The notes under the pieces are model-generated. The model saw only the letters and a program-made list of their open reading frames with translations. It did not search any database and was not told the DNA's origin. Of a DNA stretch of 64,000 nucleotides, positions 1-11,250 are shown in pieces; position 1 is the first letter of the stretch, and each line of letters begins with the position of its first letter. The DNA lies in assembly GCA_029891385.1 (NCBI GenBank), contig CM057225.1, positions 78,145,887 to 78,209,886 on the forward strand, in the 5' to 3' direction. Made by a program: the position numbers and the translations under genes. Source of the DNA: Erythroxylum novogranatense (taxonomy: Eukaryota; Streptophyta; Magnoliopsida; Malpighiales; Erythroxylaceae).

Positions 1-1800
1 CATATTCCCAAAACTGTGCTAAACCTATCATCAATCGCACCATGTCTAACAAGGTTCGATTTCTCCTTTCAGCCACACCATTGTGTTGCAGCGTGCAAGG
101 TGGAGTGGACTGAGATAAAATCTCATGATCTCTGAGATAATCCAAAACTGTTGGTCTAAGTATTTTCCACCACGATCAGATCGTAATGTCTTCTTACTTT
201 TACCAAGTTAGTTTTCTACTTCATTTCTGAATTATTTGAACTATTCAAATACTTGATTTGTATCTTATCGAATCTGATACCTATATCGTGAATAATCACC
301 GATAAAAGTAATGAAGTAAAACAACCACTTCGCATGGATGGACATCGGACCACATACATCCAAATGTATCAGTCTAATATTCCATTCACTCGTTCACCCT
401 TTCCTTAAAGGATAACTTAGTCATCTTGCCTAATAAACAAGATTCGCATGTGTCATATGATTCATAATCAAATGACCCTAAACCGCCACTCTTATGGAGC
501 TTAGCAATGCGTATCTCATTTATATGGCCAAGCCGACAATGCCATAAGTAAGTTAATTTTAAATTATCTCAATTATGTCTTTTCGCGTCATTGACATTCA
601 TAATTGGATATGACATATCTCATATGTCAATTCCATTGCATAATGTACGAGTACCATAGAGCATTCCATTGCAACTAATATAGCAACCATTGCTACTAAA
701 AGTCAAATGGAAATCAGCTCTAATTAAACATAAAACATACAATATGTTCTTTGTTTAAAACGGGTACAAAATGACAATCATCCAATTTGAATATAAGCCC
801 AGTAGGGAGTAACAAGACATAAGTGCATGCGGCTAATGAAGCAACTCTTGCTGCATTACCTACACAAAGGTCTAGTTCTCTTTTATGAGCTTTCTACTGT
901 CCCTGAGGCCCTGCATAACATTTCATATGTATGAGCCACAACCGGTATCAAATACTGATATGTTTGGATCAGGAATAGTATTAACCTCAATGACAAACAT
1001 ATTTGAAGAAGTAGAGGCATCTAATGCCTTTTTCTGCTTCAGGGACTCCAGATAGATTTTACAGTTTCGCCTCTAGTGGCTAGACTTGCCACAATGAAAG
1101 CAAAATCCTTTTGGGGAAGAATCTTTGGTCTTCTTCTTGTTGGCACTTCCCTTTGGTTTCTTGGCCTTTTTCTTCTTTGAACTAGAAGAAGAAGCATCCA
1201 CCATTAGCACTTGCTATCTATCTTGATAGCTTTCAATTGTCATGAGCGATTGATCACCGGTATTGTTGTGGATATTTGGTTTATCCGATAGTTTATCACA
1301 AACCGTGAATAACCATCGACAATCCAACCGAATTAAGTCTCTACTTAACTCATAATCCATTACAAATCCTAAGACGGCCAATCTCTCAATATAGCCATTC
1401 ATCTTCAGGATATACTGCACAGCAGTTATCCCTGGAGCCATCTTTGTAATGAAGAGAAGTCTTGAGGTCTTGAACCTTTCAGACCAAGCTTACTCATCAA
1501 ACAGATCCCTAAGATGAGATACTATAGAGTGAGCATCCATGGACTCGTCTTCTTTGTTGCACTCTGGTGACATCAAGACAAGCATAATGCAAGTATCCAT
1601 ATCATCGTCCTTTAGATGCTTACGATATGCTTTCGATCCTTATCGAAGCATCGACAAAGAGATGCATCCGAAGTGGAACATCTAGGGCGATCCCGGTTCC
1701 TCGATCGAGAACAATTCTCAGATTTCTTAGCCAATCAAGAAAATTCAGTCCAGAATAGAGAGCGTAAATTCACACTGAAGGACTTCTTCAATCAACCTAA
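1..1800 (-). pseudogene. Broken gag-pol of copia copy A (gag, protease, start of integrase)
   Basis: Gag begins near 1800 on the minus strand: around 1690-1765 it reads NFLDWLRNLRIVLD, the conserved N-terminal motif of copia gag. A gag segment is open at 1441-1214. The zinc-knuckle region is near 1060-1130, the protease active-site region (DTG-type, next to a GCGSH-like stretch) near 930-970, pre-integrase near 480-900 and integrase at 1-480. The frame is interrupted repeatedly, so no full polyprotein is encoded. The reverse transcriptase and RNase H would lie left of the window. Function if intact: capsid, polyprotein cleavage and DNA integration in cytoplasmic particles. Confidence 0.7.
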
Positions 1801-1976
1801 ACGTGATAGAGAGAAGGAATGATAGAATAGAAATGCCTGCATGATCATAAGGACTTGCATGACATGCATATGGCTCCCACTAGTTTCCTAGAATCCATAA
1901 CCCTCTTTACGAATCCAAAGAAACAATGTGACATAATGTCCTAGTGGGTCGATATCCGACATTGCTAAGAGTGACC

Positions 1977-2357
1977 TTGAGTTTGCTCAACAAGCCACAA
2001 CTTAGGTCAATCGGTAGGTATCGGTCATACTAATTGTATCATCGATAACCGACATTGAGAATGACCTTGGATTTGTCCAACAAGCCACCTTATGTCTCGG
2101 GAGGTATCAGATATACCAATTACATCTTAGACACAACTATCAATCAGTGCTATCAACTTGTTGATGTGTGCACTTCATTGGGTATCAACTCTTTGATGCG
2201 CATACATCTAATGTATGCTACCCAATTTCGCCTCTGTCCACGTTGACCTTGAGTTTCCTCAACAAACCAACGCTTCGGTGAAAACCAACCCATTAATCCG
2301 AAAATCTTATTTTCATGGTTCAACATATCCGTATAGAGTGAGCTTGAGTTTGCTCAA
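1977..2357 (-). other. Four repeated stem-loops in the copia leader (copy A)
   Basis: Four short inverted repeats with 5-bp arms and a 4-nt loop lie at 1977-1990, 2067-2080, 2249-2262 and 2344-2357. On the element strand they read TTGAG-caaa-CTCAA, TTGGA-caaa-TCCAA, TTGAG-gaaa-CTCAA and TTGAG-caaa-CTCAA. Spacing is about 90, 182 and 95 bp, matching copies B and C. A second type, with arms GGTAT and ATACC, lies between them (for example 2102-2116). They sit between the palindrome array and gag, where packaging or dimerisation signals of retroelement RNA are often found. That role is inference. Confidence 0.7.
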
Positions 2358-2557
2358 CAACCCAACCCTATAAGAACTCTGGTTCTTACCATATTAATGG
2401 AAGGCGTTAGTTTTCATATTCCGAGGAGGGATTTCGAATTCTCTAGACTCCAAGCTTAAGGATTATAGTCACGAAGACTATATGGAATGATTTAGGTTTC
2501 ATCAATCGTATTGAATCAATCCTTATAATCATCCATCATCCAACTCGAGCATGCCAC

Positions 2558-2781
2558 AAGTGGACTTTCATCAAATGCAAGTGGACTTATGCTTCTGCCC
2601 ACACAAGTCGACTTGTATGACACAAGTCGACTTATTTCACTCTGCCCGTGAACAAGTGGACTTATAAGGTACTACAAGTGGACTTATTACGAGATCTGAA
2701 CAAGTCGACTTATTCTATAGACAAGTCGACTTATCCCAAAAACCTTGAACAAGTCGACTTATTTCATGCACAAGTCGACTT
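2558..2781. repeat. Array of AAGTCGACTT palindromes in the copia leader (copy A)
   Basis: Ten units of the 10-mer AAGTSSACTT are irregularly spaced over about 220 bp. Six are the perfect palindrome AAGTCGACTT and four are AAGTGGACTT. Units usually follow CA and precede TA or TG. The homologous region of copies B and C carries an expanded version. Confidence 0.85.
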
Positions 2782-3894
2782 ATCCAGGTAATTTTGCTAA
2801 AATCTTTAATCGGCTAATTCCTCAATTAATGCAATTTCAATTCACAACACCTACATACCTAAGGTAATATCTGATAAATTTTGATGTATCAATGAACAAT
2901 TCATTGAACCATGAAAGCCTTAAATAGTCAAACTATATGAAAAACTTGAAATGAGTCAAAACTCATTAATTTCCAAACAATTTAGGAACACCCAAATTAT
3001 CATCCTAAGCATCTCTAGCTAGCATATACATTATCAAATTTACTTCGGCACTTGTCACAAAATTTGTGACGGCCAAAACAAGCAAGAAAATGAAATATAC
3101 TAACGAGACACAAAGGTGATCAATTAGGCATCCGAAAATTCTAGGATAAACAAATTCAAGCAATTCAGTTTGGCAATCATACTACATCAAGATAACACAT
3201 TTTTAATCATATTAAAAATGGTGCAAGACATTGGAATTGAAAAAGCACACTCAATCAAGCCAAGCAAAACAGTCCCAACAATTTTCACAAAACTGTCCAG
3301 TTCTGTACATTGCTCGAAATGATCAATGAAAAAATTTCAATAAATTCTGAGAAAATTACATAGGTTACTACATGTTCAGAACATGCTACATGAATGTTTT
3401 CAGGATTTTAGGCCATCAAAAACTCAGTCAACCAAAATAACATAACCGATACAAAATCTGTGTTCATCAGCACAGCAATTCCCAACAGCATAGAATAAAT
3501 TCGTGAATAAATATCCAATCACCTTGAAATCCAATTTCCATGCTCACAGACATTCAAAAACATCTTAGAGACATGTAGGTGAAGGAAAATCCAGAAAACG
3601 ATTTTTCTAGAATTTATTCTCGATTTTATACTACTGCCTATTCCAGAATCGTTTCACAAAACAGCATCTGTAACCTTAGGGAATTAATTAGCAAAACTAT
3701 ATCAAATCAAATAGATAAATTCTGAAAATTCATAGACATATTCTCTAACATGTTATGAACATTTCTGGGCAGAAAATTTTCGAAAACCCTATCTCTATAC
3801 CAATTCGAAATCTGGGCAGTACACATGCATCAACATCAACAGCACTTAGGGTTTCTGATCTAGCTTAGGTTTTAGCTTCATACGGGATACCAGA

Positions 3895-3908
3895 CGCTCT
3901 GATACTAC
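3895..3908 (-). other. Primer binding site of copia copy A
   Basis: Directly inside the LTR the minus strand reads TAGTATCAGAGCG, one base off the TGGTATCAGAGC site complementary to initiator Met-tRNA that plant copia elements use to prime minus-strand DNA. Confidence 0.75.
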
Positions 3909-5766
3909 TGTAGGAAAATCTCGGGAGGTACATCACATGTACCGGCAGTGGAAAACAAAAATTTTTGTTCCCGGGACCTTCCCGAACCCAGGATCCAGGT
4001 ATCCGTATGAAGACATTAACCTAAATAGCCAATAAAGACTATCTCTAAAGGTGATCCACGCAGAGATCAGAAAACCTAACCGAGTCAAACCCCTTTAACC
4101 CGGGAATAGCTAGAACAGATTAAGAGCTGCTAGATCCTACCTCTGTCCTGGAGAGCTGAAGGAAAACGTTGGAATCCATGCCTTGGAGAAGAGAAGAAAA
4201 GATGATGCTTGATGGAAGAAGAAGAAACATGAAACTTTTCCAAATCAAAGCTTAACCTTTAAGCTTTGAATTTTTTATCCTCCTTCACGCATCCCATACG
4301 GCCACACCCTCTTCCATAAGCCTTTTATGTTGATTTTTTAACCTTTAAAAACTCTTCCATAAGCTTATGACAAATGGTGGATTAATGGCCATTCATTCTT
4401 TAACTTAATAAAGAAATAAGGTTTGACTTTTCAAACCATCTTATCTTCTCCTCCCCATTCCAATGCCAACTTACATATATATATATAATTAATTAATTAA
4501 TTACTTAATTAATTAATTAGAATATATTTGCTAAGGTCCATCCAACTGGGTCGGTCTCTGGGCCTTAGGGCTCGTCTTTGAAACGACTCAGAAACCTTTC
4601 TTAGCAATATTGATGTCGCGATCTCATCGGGACATATCCCAATCCCATTGGGATCCATTTAATCCTAATGCTCTCCATAATTGGAACTCTGTCCAATTAC
4701 TATTTTACAGATTCTCTGAGACACTCTTAAGCGTGTGACCCTTTAGGCTTCCGGTTATGTTGACCACTTAAATTAACAATTAATCTGAGCAAGTCATGAG
4801 CGGTATCTAGCAACACATCATGACCCCCAATTGACCGGAAAGTAATCGGTTTGATGTATTCATCACGAACCGGATCACAAACCCTTCCATAGACAATTAC
4901 CGTGCAATTCGTCCTTTCACCATCCTATACCCCACTTGGTTATGAGTATGGTCAAAGTGTCAACTCTCACTAGACGGAGTCTAGCCCAAGTGATAACAGA
5001 TCTCGTCCTATGACTCATTACTCTATATGTCCATGAAGACACTCTTCATGACATATTCACTCTGGCCAGAGATTTCCGAGTAATGATCCTGACAAGAGGC
5101 CATGGGTATCTCTTCTGCTAATCCAGAAGTGGTGAATCCTTTATTAGCTACTCAATTATCTTCGAATACCTCAAGCTGTACCCAAGCACCACCCTATGAG
5201 TTACCTCTGGAAGGCAACAAGGAATGGAGTCAAAGCACAGGATTAGTATCCAAGATATCCTTGAGTACCTCAAGTCTAAGGATACTTGCACCATTGCTAT
5301 GATGAGATTATCACTGACACTAGATAAGATATCCATGTGATGATCTCATGGCAGGTCATCCAATGAACTTACTACCGCTAGTAAGCATCCACATGTCAAT
5401 TCTAAATATCTCATATTTATAGTTTCTGAGATCCACTGCTTGATCCAATCAAGGAATATGACATGTGCTAGTCTATCCGGATTAATGATGTCCAGTCTCA
5501 TTAATCCTATGACTAGGGAGAATTTAGATACTGACATAATTGCACATGATAGGAATCTCAGTAGTATGATCACATCATAATTTCCTTCATGCTATGTCAT
5601 ATATCATGGACTTCATTAATCTGATTAAAGATCCAATCAATTCATAAACAATGTTCATGAACATCAAATTAATGAATTATGCCTTTTCTTTATTTATTCA
5701 TTCAGTCTGCATACGACTGTGAATAAAACGCGCTAAAGGGGATTACCTTTAGGGCACAAATAAACA
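3909..5766 (-). repeat. 5' LTR of Angela-like copia copy A
   Basis: This 1858-bp LTR starts and ends with TG/CA. It aligns along its length with the three LTRs at 29483, 37347 and 45261, with many substitutions. Shared landmarks are the block TGCCCTAAAGG near the 5' end, GGGGTCATGATG in the middle (4816-4830, reversed), an AT-rich ATTAATTAATTA palindromic stretch (4470-4520) and the GATTTTCCTACA terminus. It is the presumed promoter and polyadenylation region of the element; no precise transcription start can be read. Confidence 0.85.
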
Positions 5767-5781
5767 GTACCGTCCTTAAAT

Positions 5782-5862
5782 AAGTCGACTTCTCCAATGT
5801 ACAAGTCGACTTATCGGTACTTTTCAAGAACAAGTCAACTTATCAGTAGTACAAGTCGACTT
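5782..5862. repeat. Second cluster of AAGTCGACTT palindromes
   Basis: Four units lie at 5782, 5803, 5832 and 5853 (three perfect, one AAGTCAACTT). They are just outside the end of copia copy A, in the flanking LTR rather than in the copia leader. Confidence 0.8.
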
Positions 5863-6211
5863 GTACTTACATAATTTAGCCTCTAAGACTTCCAAATATG
5901 GGTCGGAAGTTAGGGGTAGTGTTCAGCCTCGGGTCTGAAGAACAAAATTCAGTATTTTGGAGATATCTTGAGCTATAGAGCTCTGATCGATCCGATTCTT
6001 GAAGCGATGGATTCTTAAGACATAGAGGAACATTTCTTTAGAAGAAAGTTTTATCAAATGACTTCATTTACCTGATCGAAATAATCAGACAAGATTTCAG
6101 TTTTAAAGACCAATGAAGGGGCAATTTTGGAAGTTTACTTAAAGGGTTAAGTTTATAGGCTTAAATGGAGGGGCTTATGGGTCATTACTTATTTATTAAT
6201 TGACCTGGCAC

Positions 6212-6219
6212 TATAAAAG
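6212..6219 (+). promoter_or_regulatory. TATA box of the gypsy-like LTR
   Basis: TATAAAAG lies in a context (ggcactataaaagcaaggg) typical of plant LTR promoters. Transcription would start about 30 bp downstream. Confidence 0.45.
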
Positions 6220-8262
6220 CAAGGGGGCTGTAGTTTTTTGGAGGAGAATCACGATTATTGCCCAAAAGACTTAAAAGAAATAAGAGGAGAGAAGAGAGAA
6301 AGCTTGTTTCGGTGGAGAAGAACCGAAGAGAAGAAGAAGAAAGCTTCAAAGGTTCAGTTTTCTCCAAGTTTCTTAAGGGGTTTTTGGTTCTTTTCAAAGG
6401 GAAAGGTGAAGAAGAAGATGAAAGCTTCTTATGGAGCCCAAAAATCCGAAAATGGTGTGAGAGAAGGTAAGATGTGAAATTTTGAGATCTGTGAATTTTG
6501 ATGAATTTCTGGTTTAAAAATATAGAAAATGGTATGGGTTTGTGGAGTATGAAGTTAATTTTGTTGATTGCTTAATATTATGGGTTTAGTTTTGGATGGA
6601 AATTAATTAGGGTTTATGCCCAATTTTGTAAATTGGGGATTTTGGAAATTTGTGATTTAGATGGCTTGGTTACATGTGGAATTAGTATGTTCTAAGTTCA
6701 ATTTGAGGATTATGTTATTTATGAGATTGAATTTGTGGGAAATTGGTGTAGGGAATTTTTCTATTGGAAGGAAGAAAGACGAATGGTCAAATTGAAGTTA
6801 AGGACAAGCTTCTAGCAGAAATCGAGGTGGGTAACCGTTTATAATAGAATTTATAAGCCACTATGCTTTCTTTAAACAAAAGATTTTCTGATTTCAATTG
6901 CATCATAATTGTTGCATCATTGTATGAATGATTTGAAAATCATTATTGATTCAATCATGAACTTTTGATGAATTGCAAAATACATTGTGTTATGCCTTGA
7001 AAGATTTCATGGCATTTTGTGTATTCGAGAAAAGAGCATTCGATAAATTGATTTAAGCATGATTATGTGATTGTGATTGGGCGAGAGAACCTATCTTGTT
7101 AAGTCACGTGCGTTGACCCCTAGCCTTCTCCCGCCGCCTACTTGAGGCTTACGAGATCCGAAAAATGGACTCGTCGTGTTTACTGTAAACTTCAGTTTCC
7201 GTCGTGTTTACGGAACTCTCGAGCCATGTGTTGTTGTGCATTGCTTATGTGATTGCCATTGCATCTATGAATCGTCAAGTTGATGCATTCATGTTTTATA
7301 AACTTATGGATTTATGGTGAAAGCCTAAAATCATATGTTTTGTAAATTGCGATTTTGAATACTGACAAGGAAAGAACTTTTGGAAAATGTGCGTTCTGGA
7401 TTTCAAAGCAATGTTTTCTAAGACCAGAAAAGAAAAGAATTTCAAGGGTTTTGCTTATATTTTGTTATAAACTGTTACCCACGAGTCAAAGCTCACCCCT
7501 TCATTCCCATCCACGGTGATGAGAAGAAGATCGGTGAAAGAAAATGAAGATTTCTATTTGCATGTGTTTATAATGTATTATTGGTAAGTTAAATGGTTCT
7601 TTGAGAAGTCTAGAATTGTTGTGTATTGTGTACTTTGGTTTAGGGTTATGGGTAATGTATAAGGCTTGAAAATGCCACTATGATTTATATAAAGCTGTGA
7701 TTTATGAAATTGTGTATATAGTGAGTATAAGGTGTATGGATTTATGGAATTATGCATTGCTTTAAGTTATGTATGAGATGTGTATATGATTATGAGTATG
7801 ATAAGGTATTGTGGTTTGAGATTTGGATAAGGCTATTGAGTTATGGTATTGCACATGGATAGTGCGATTGTATGTGATAATGTATTTTGGATTGAGTTTG
7901 GTTATGAAAGAAATGAAAAGGAAAGGAATAAGAAAGAAAGAAAAGAAAAATTTATACCGGATTTAAAATGTCTTAAGGTTTCCAACGCGACAGTGATTTC
8001 TAAGATTTTGTTCGCGGATGTCGGTACTTGTGTTTCAGTTCGAATGCTTCAATTCGATTTGTGATTCGTGATCATTTGTTTGGTTTGTCTCCGAGCCAAT
8101 TCGACTTGACTTTGTTTGTATGCTTCGCTTCCAAGTTGACTTTCGATTCGTTAATGATTTGTTTCATTTTGTGATCAATCGTTTATTCGTTCCGCCTCTT
8201 TATGATTCGTTCTGTCTTTCGTTTTCGGGTTGGGGCGCCGGTCTCCTGATCGGGTCCCAACA

Positions 8263-8904
8263 TAATTCAACTTCATGAATCTTCAAGGATCCAAGCAACT
8301 CATCAAGTTTTAGCACGCTCAAGTCTTTGGCTTCCTGCACCGCAGTAACTTTAGGTCTCCACCTCTTCGGAAGACTTCTTAAGATCTTTCGAACATGATC
8401 TTGATTGTTGTACGTTCTTCCAAGAGCTTTCAATCCATTGACAATTATTTGAAATCTTCCAAACATTTGATCAATAGATTCTTCATCTTTCATCCTGAAA
8501 AGCTTATACTGGTGCACAAGAATACTTATCTTGGATTCTTTAACTTGGCTTGTCCCTTCGTGAGCAATGGATAATGTGTCCCACATCTCCTTCGCAGTGT
8601 CGCATCTGTGGACTTTGTCATACTCACTCCTGCTTAGGGCACAGGTCAAGAAGAACTTTGCTTTTGAGTTCAGCTGTATTCTCGCCTTTTGGTCAGCCTT
8701 CCATCTGATTCGTGGAATAGAATTGTCATCTTCATCTACTGGTGTATAAGGTCCGTTCTCTATCACGTCCTAAAGGTCGACATGAGTAGATTCTATGAAT
8801 AGCCGCAACCTATCTTTCCAGTAATGATAATCTTCTCCGTTGAATGCTGGAGGTCTAGTGACTGAGGCTCCTTCTGCAATGTATATATGTGATTCCGCCG
8901 TTAT
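8263..8904 (-). pseudogene. Copia gag (UBN2 / retrotran_gag type), broken
   Basis: The minus-strand frame carries the copia gag signature: ASVTRPPAFNGEDYHYWKDR, then DVIENGPYTP, AKEMWDTLSIAHEGTSQVKESK, the FRMKDEESIDQMFGRF segment and LRSLPKRWRPKVTAVQEAKD, ending at LHEVEL-like residues. Gag forms the particle that packages element RNA. Defects: the expected start near 8904 reads ACG, an in-frame stop (8772-8774) replaces the conserved Trp before DVIENGP, and the 3' half is lost where the LTR joins at 8262/8263. The reading frame runs on into the LTR to a stop at 8200, adding 20 unrelated residues. An open stretch starting at Met 8766 is therefore a chimera. Confidence 0.8.
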
Positions 8905-8943
8905 CTTTGATCCACACTTTGTTATAGTGATCCTTGGATACTA

Positions 8944-8956
8944 GGCTCTGATACCA
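8944..8956 (-). other. Primer binding site of the SIRE-like copia
   Basis: The minus strand reads TGGTATCAGAGCC, the initiator Met-tRNA complement, two bases inside the LTR end. Confidence 0.85.
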
Positions 8957-8958
8957 AT

Positions 8959-9863
8959 TGAAGTGAATCACACGTTAATACAATGCTTATAAAACGATAT
9001 AGAATGCACGAGAAGGGGGGGTTGAATTGTGTATTCCCCTTTTTGAAAATCTTTCAAAAACGTTTGTTAGAAATAAAATTCTTTTATAGAATTTTCGATT
9101 GATCATGATTAATCAAAACTTTGAAAACTTTGTTTACGAACTAAGTAATGATAAAACTTGAATCTAAAAGAGATATAGAGTAAGAGTAGTTGACACAGTG
9201 ATTTATCCTGGTTCACCCCAAACCGTGGTCTACGTCCAGTCCTCAGAGTTCTTTCTGAGATTTTCACTATCTCTTCAACTTTTACAAGTATTATTTGCGA
9301 GCCTCTTCAGGTCTCTACAATCAGTATTCTTTCATACTTAGCTTCTGCAGGCTATCTGTACCACTTTCTCACAGATAAGTGTTTGATCACTTGTTACAGT
9401 AAAATAGCTCTCGACTATATTGCACAGAATGCTTTTACGATCACGTAGATGTAAATCTGCTAATTTTTCAATTATGCAACTAACTTTGTAATCTTCGACT
9501 TTGACTTGTATTTATAGCCTTCGTCTCCAACTACTGCTTGATTCTTGTTTCTTGATTCTTGCTCCTTGAATCTTGTTGCTTGAATCATTAACAGAAACGG
9601 TTAATCAGTTGAGTTCTATAACTAACCCGAACTGACTCTTGCGTCTGATTCTCAATTCGCATCTTCATCTGTTTTTCTATTCACGTCTTCGTCTTCTTTT
9701 TTATTCGCGTCTTCGTCTGTGTCTGCGTCTTCTTTTTTGCTTCGTCTACATTACTTCGACTGCTTTTCTTCATCTGCATTACTTCGTCTTCTTTGTTTTT
9801 CTTTTATTTTTCTCTTTTTTATACATCAAAATTATTTCTAAGTAAAGTCATCTTGACTTAACA
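8959..9863 (-). repeat. 5' LTR of SIRE-like copia
   Basis: The LTR starts TGTTAAGTCAAGATGACTT (minus strand from 9863) and ends in CA at 8959. Near its 3' end it has the G-run followed by TTGAATTG that is common in SIRE LTRs (9016-9030). Blocks such as the one around 9203-9240 recur in reverse orientation at 63925-63965. It contains pyrimidine-rich, CTTCGTCT-like repeats (9655-9800). Confidence 0.8.
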
Positions 9864-10344
9864 CATGTTAGATATGAGTTTATTATGCTCTATTTGAAAC
9901 AATTCATATTGATGTATTAGCATGCTTATTTTACTCTCCTTTACTTGATGGTTCCCTCATATAAAAATTCTAAAGTATGTAAAATTCATGAGTTGTTCTA
10001 GAAATAGAGACATTATTCAATTCATTTTTTATTAATGCATAAAATAAAATGTGTATATTCTAGTATTTAAGAAAATTAATCTCCTATCTTAAGGTTCTCA
10101 TTCTTCCTTTAATTTGGGTACCTTTTGTTATCTACATTTGAAAAAATGTCCACAGGTCTACACTTTCGACTATTAAGAAGAGTCTCATCCTAGTTTTCTA
10201 ATAAAGGTAGTCATTGCCATCAAAGAAAGATAGGCTACTAATATTTTTTCCCTTTTGGTTAAATAACGGTGATGATGCTCCTAAATATGCCATTATGATC
10301 TTTATTAAGTATTTTGTTAGAAATTCTATCCTAATATCAGATAC
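9864..10344. other. Intergenic, nothing recognised
   Basis: AT-rich sequence flanking the SIRE-like LTR. No coding frame or known repeat was recognised. Confidence 0.5.
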
Positions 10345-11250
10345 CACTTATTAGTCTTTAATGGCACCAAGAAGGGAATTTAAGATTTTTTCTAAACAAT
10401 AAACTTAATTTAATAATAATGAACATATATATATATATGTGTGTGTATATGAATAAATGGATTGATTAAAACAATTGAATAATAATTTTAAAAACGATAG
10501 GAAAGAGAATGCAAAACAATTTATAGTCATTTAGTAAATAACTCTTACCCATGTCTACTTCTAAGACTCTTCTTATAATTCTTCTTTCATGGTAAAAAGG
10601 AAAACTTCTCACAGTCTTCTTCCAAGGTGAAGAGGAACATTAATCCCACTTAGAAAACTCATAAGTACAATATTCAACATGTAGTAAAGGATTACAACTC
10701 AAAATTATCTCACTTATTTACTTGATTACTCTAAAAGGGTTAGCTTATACAAATGTTAAACAATGACGCTTAAATGATTGAAAATCATTTACACAACACT
10801 TAAAAGCTTATTAAAACAAAAAACAATAAGAAAACACCTAGTTATAGTGTTTTAAGACTTTCCTATCCATTAGAGCCAAGAACTAGCCATTATAATAGTT
10901 ATTTACAGGGCACTGGTTCACTAGTATGCAGTAAAGGTAGCAAATTCATTAGTTGTTGGAACATGGTTAACCAGTAGGTATATTGCTTGACTAATATAAC
11001 ACACTAGTCAACTAATACATCAGCCATTGTTATAATAAACTCACGGTACATCAAATTTAACAACTTTACTTTAAATTAGGCAAACTACTAACCCATATAG
11101 ATTGACCACTCAACTTAAAAACATGATTTTTTAACAACTTTAATCACGTAAAACAAAATTTTTTTAGTCTAATTATGATTTAAAGACTTCTCAAATTGTT
11201 CTATAAAGTTTTTTAAAAGATTAAGTGGCTTTGACATTAAAACCAAAAGC
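10335..11250 (-). repeat. Possible decayed SIRE-like LTR with primer site
   Basis: On the minus strand a TGGTATC stretch (10340-10350) resembles a decayed Met-tRNA primer site. Beyond it, a GGCACCAAGAAGGG block (10363-10376), a run of short motifs with CTTCTAAGACTC and GGTGAAGAGGAAC (10560-10640) and ACTAGTATGCAG (10920-10931) recall the layout of SIRE LTRs. A (TA)n/(TG)n microsatellite lies at 10426-10448. Boundaries are approximate and the call is weak. Confidence 0.3.

Larger units (their letters stand above)
1..5766 (-). mobile_element. Angela/Tork-like Ty1/copia retrotransposon, copy A (5' part)
   Basis: Read on the minus strand this is LTR (5766-3909), primer binding site, a leader of about 2 kb, then gag, protease and integrase sequence running off the window start. 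It is homologous to copies B and C at 29483-47079 throughout, although the DNA is clearly diverged. The outer end lies inside another LTR (5767-8262), so this copy is a later insertion. The second LTR and any target-site duplication lie outside the window. Family placement rests on LTRs of about 1.8 kb, a Met-tRNA-type primer site and the pol motifs of copies B and C. Confidence 0.85.
5767..8262 (+). repeat. 3' part of a gypsy-like (Tekay/Del type?) LTR
   Basis: No gene is present. The stretch has the look of a long plant gypsy LTR on the plus strand: a TATA box (TATAAAAG, 6212-6219), a purine-rich lysine/glutamate-like tract after it (6230-6480), an AT-rich body, a segment CACGAGTCAAAGCTCACCCC (7481-7500) of a type common in such LTRs, and a CA terminus at 8262. 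Immediately after it a copia gag frame is cut (8263). Its 5' part was displaced by insertion of copy A at 5766/5767 and is outside the window. Lineage is inference; the LTR identity is moderately supported. Confidence 0.5.
8263..9863 (-). mobile_element. SIRE-like Ty1/copia retrotransposon, 5' end only
   Basis: On the minus strand: an LTR of about 905 bp (9863-8959), a Met-tRNA primer site (8956-8944) and gag (8904-8263). The element is cut at 8262 by the end of the gypsy-like LTR; protease, integrase and reverse transcriptase are absent. The related LTR at 63229-64000 shares its start and several internal blocks. Confidence 0.8.

Noticed and set aside
6238..6477. Two overlapping Lys/Glu/Arg-rich plus-strand ORFs and an antisense one
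   Set aside because: They come from the purine-rich tract just after the LTR TATA box; low complexity in several frames at once.
7843..8064. 73-codon plus-strand ORF in the gypsy-like LTR
   Set aside because: No motif, includes a GAAAG-rich low-complexity tract, and lies inside an LTR.
10426..10448. TA/TG microsatellite as a regulatory or origin signal
   Set aside because: An ordinary plant microsatellite; nothing else around it supports a function.
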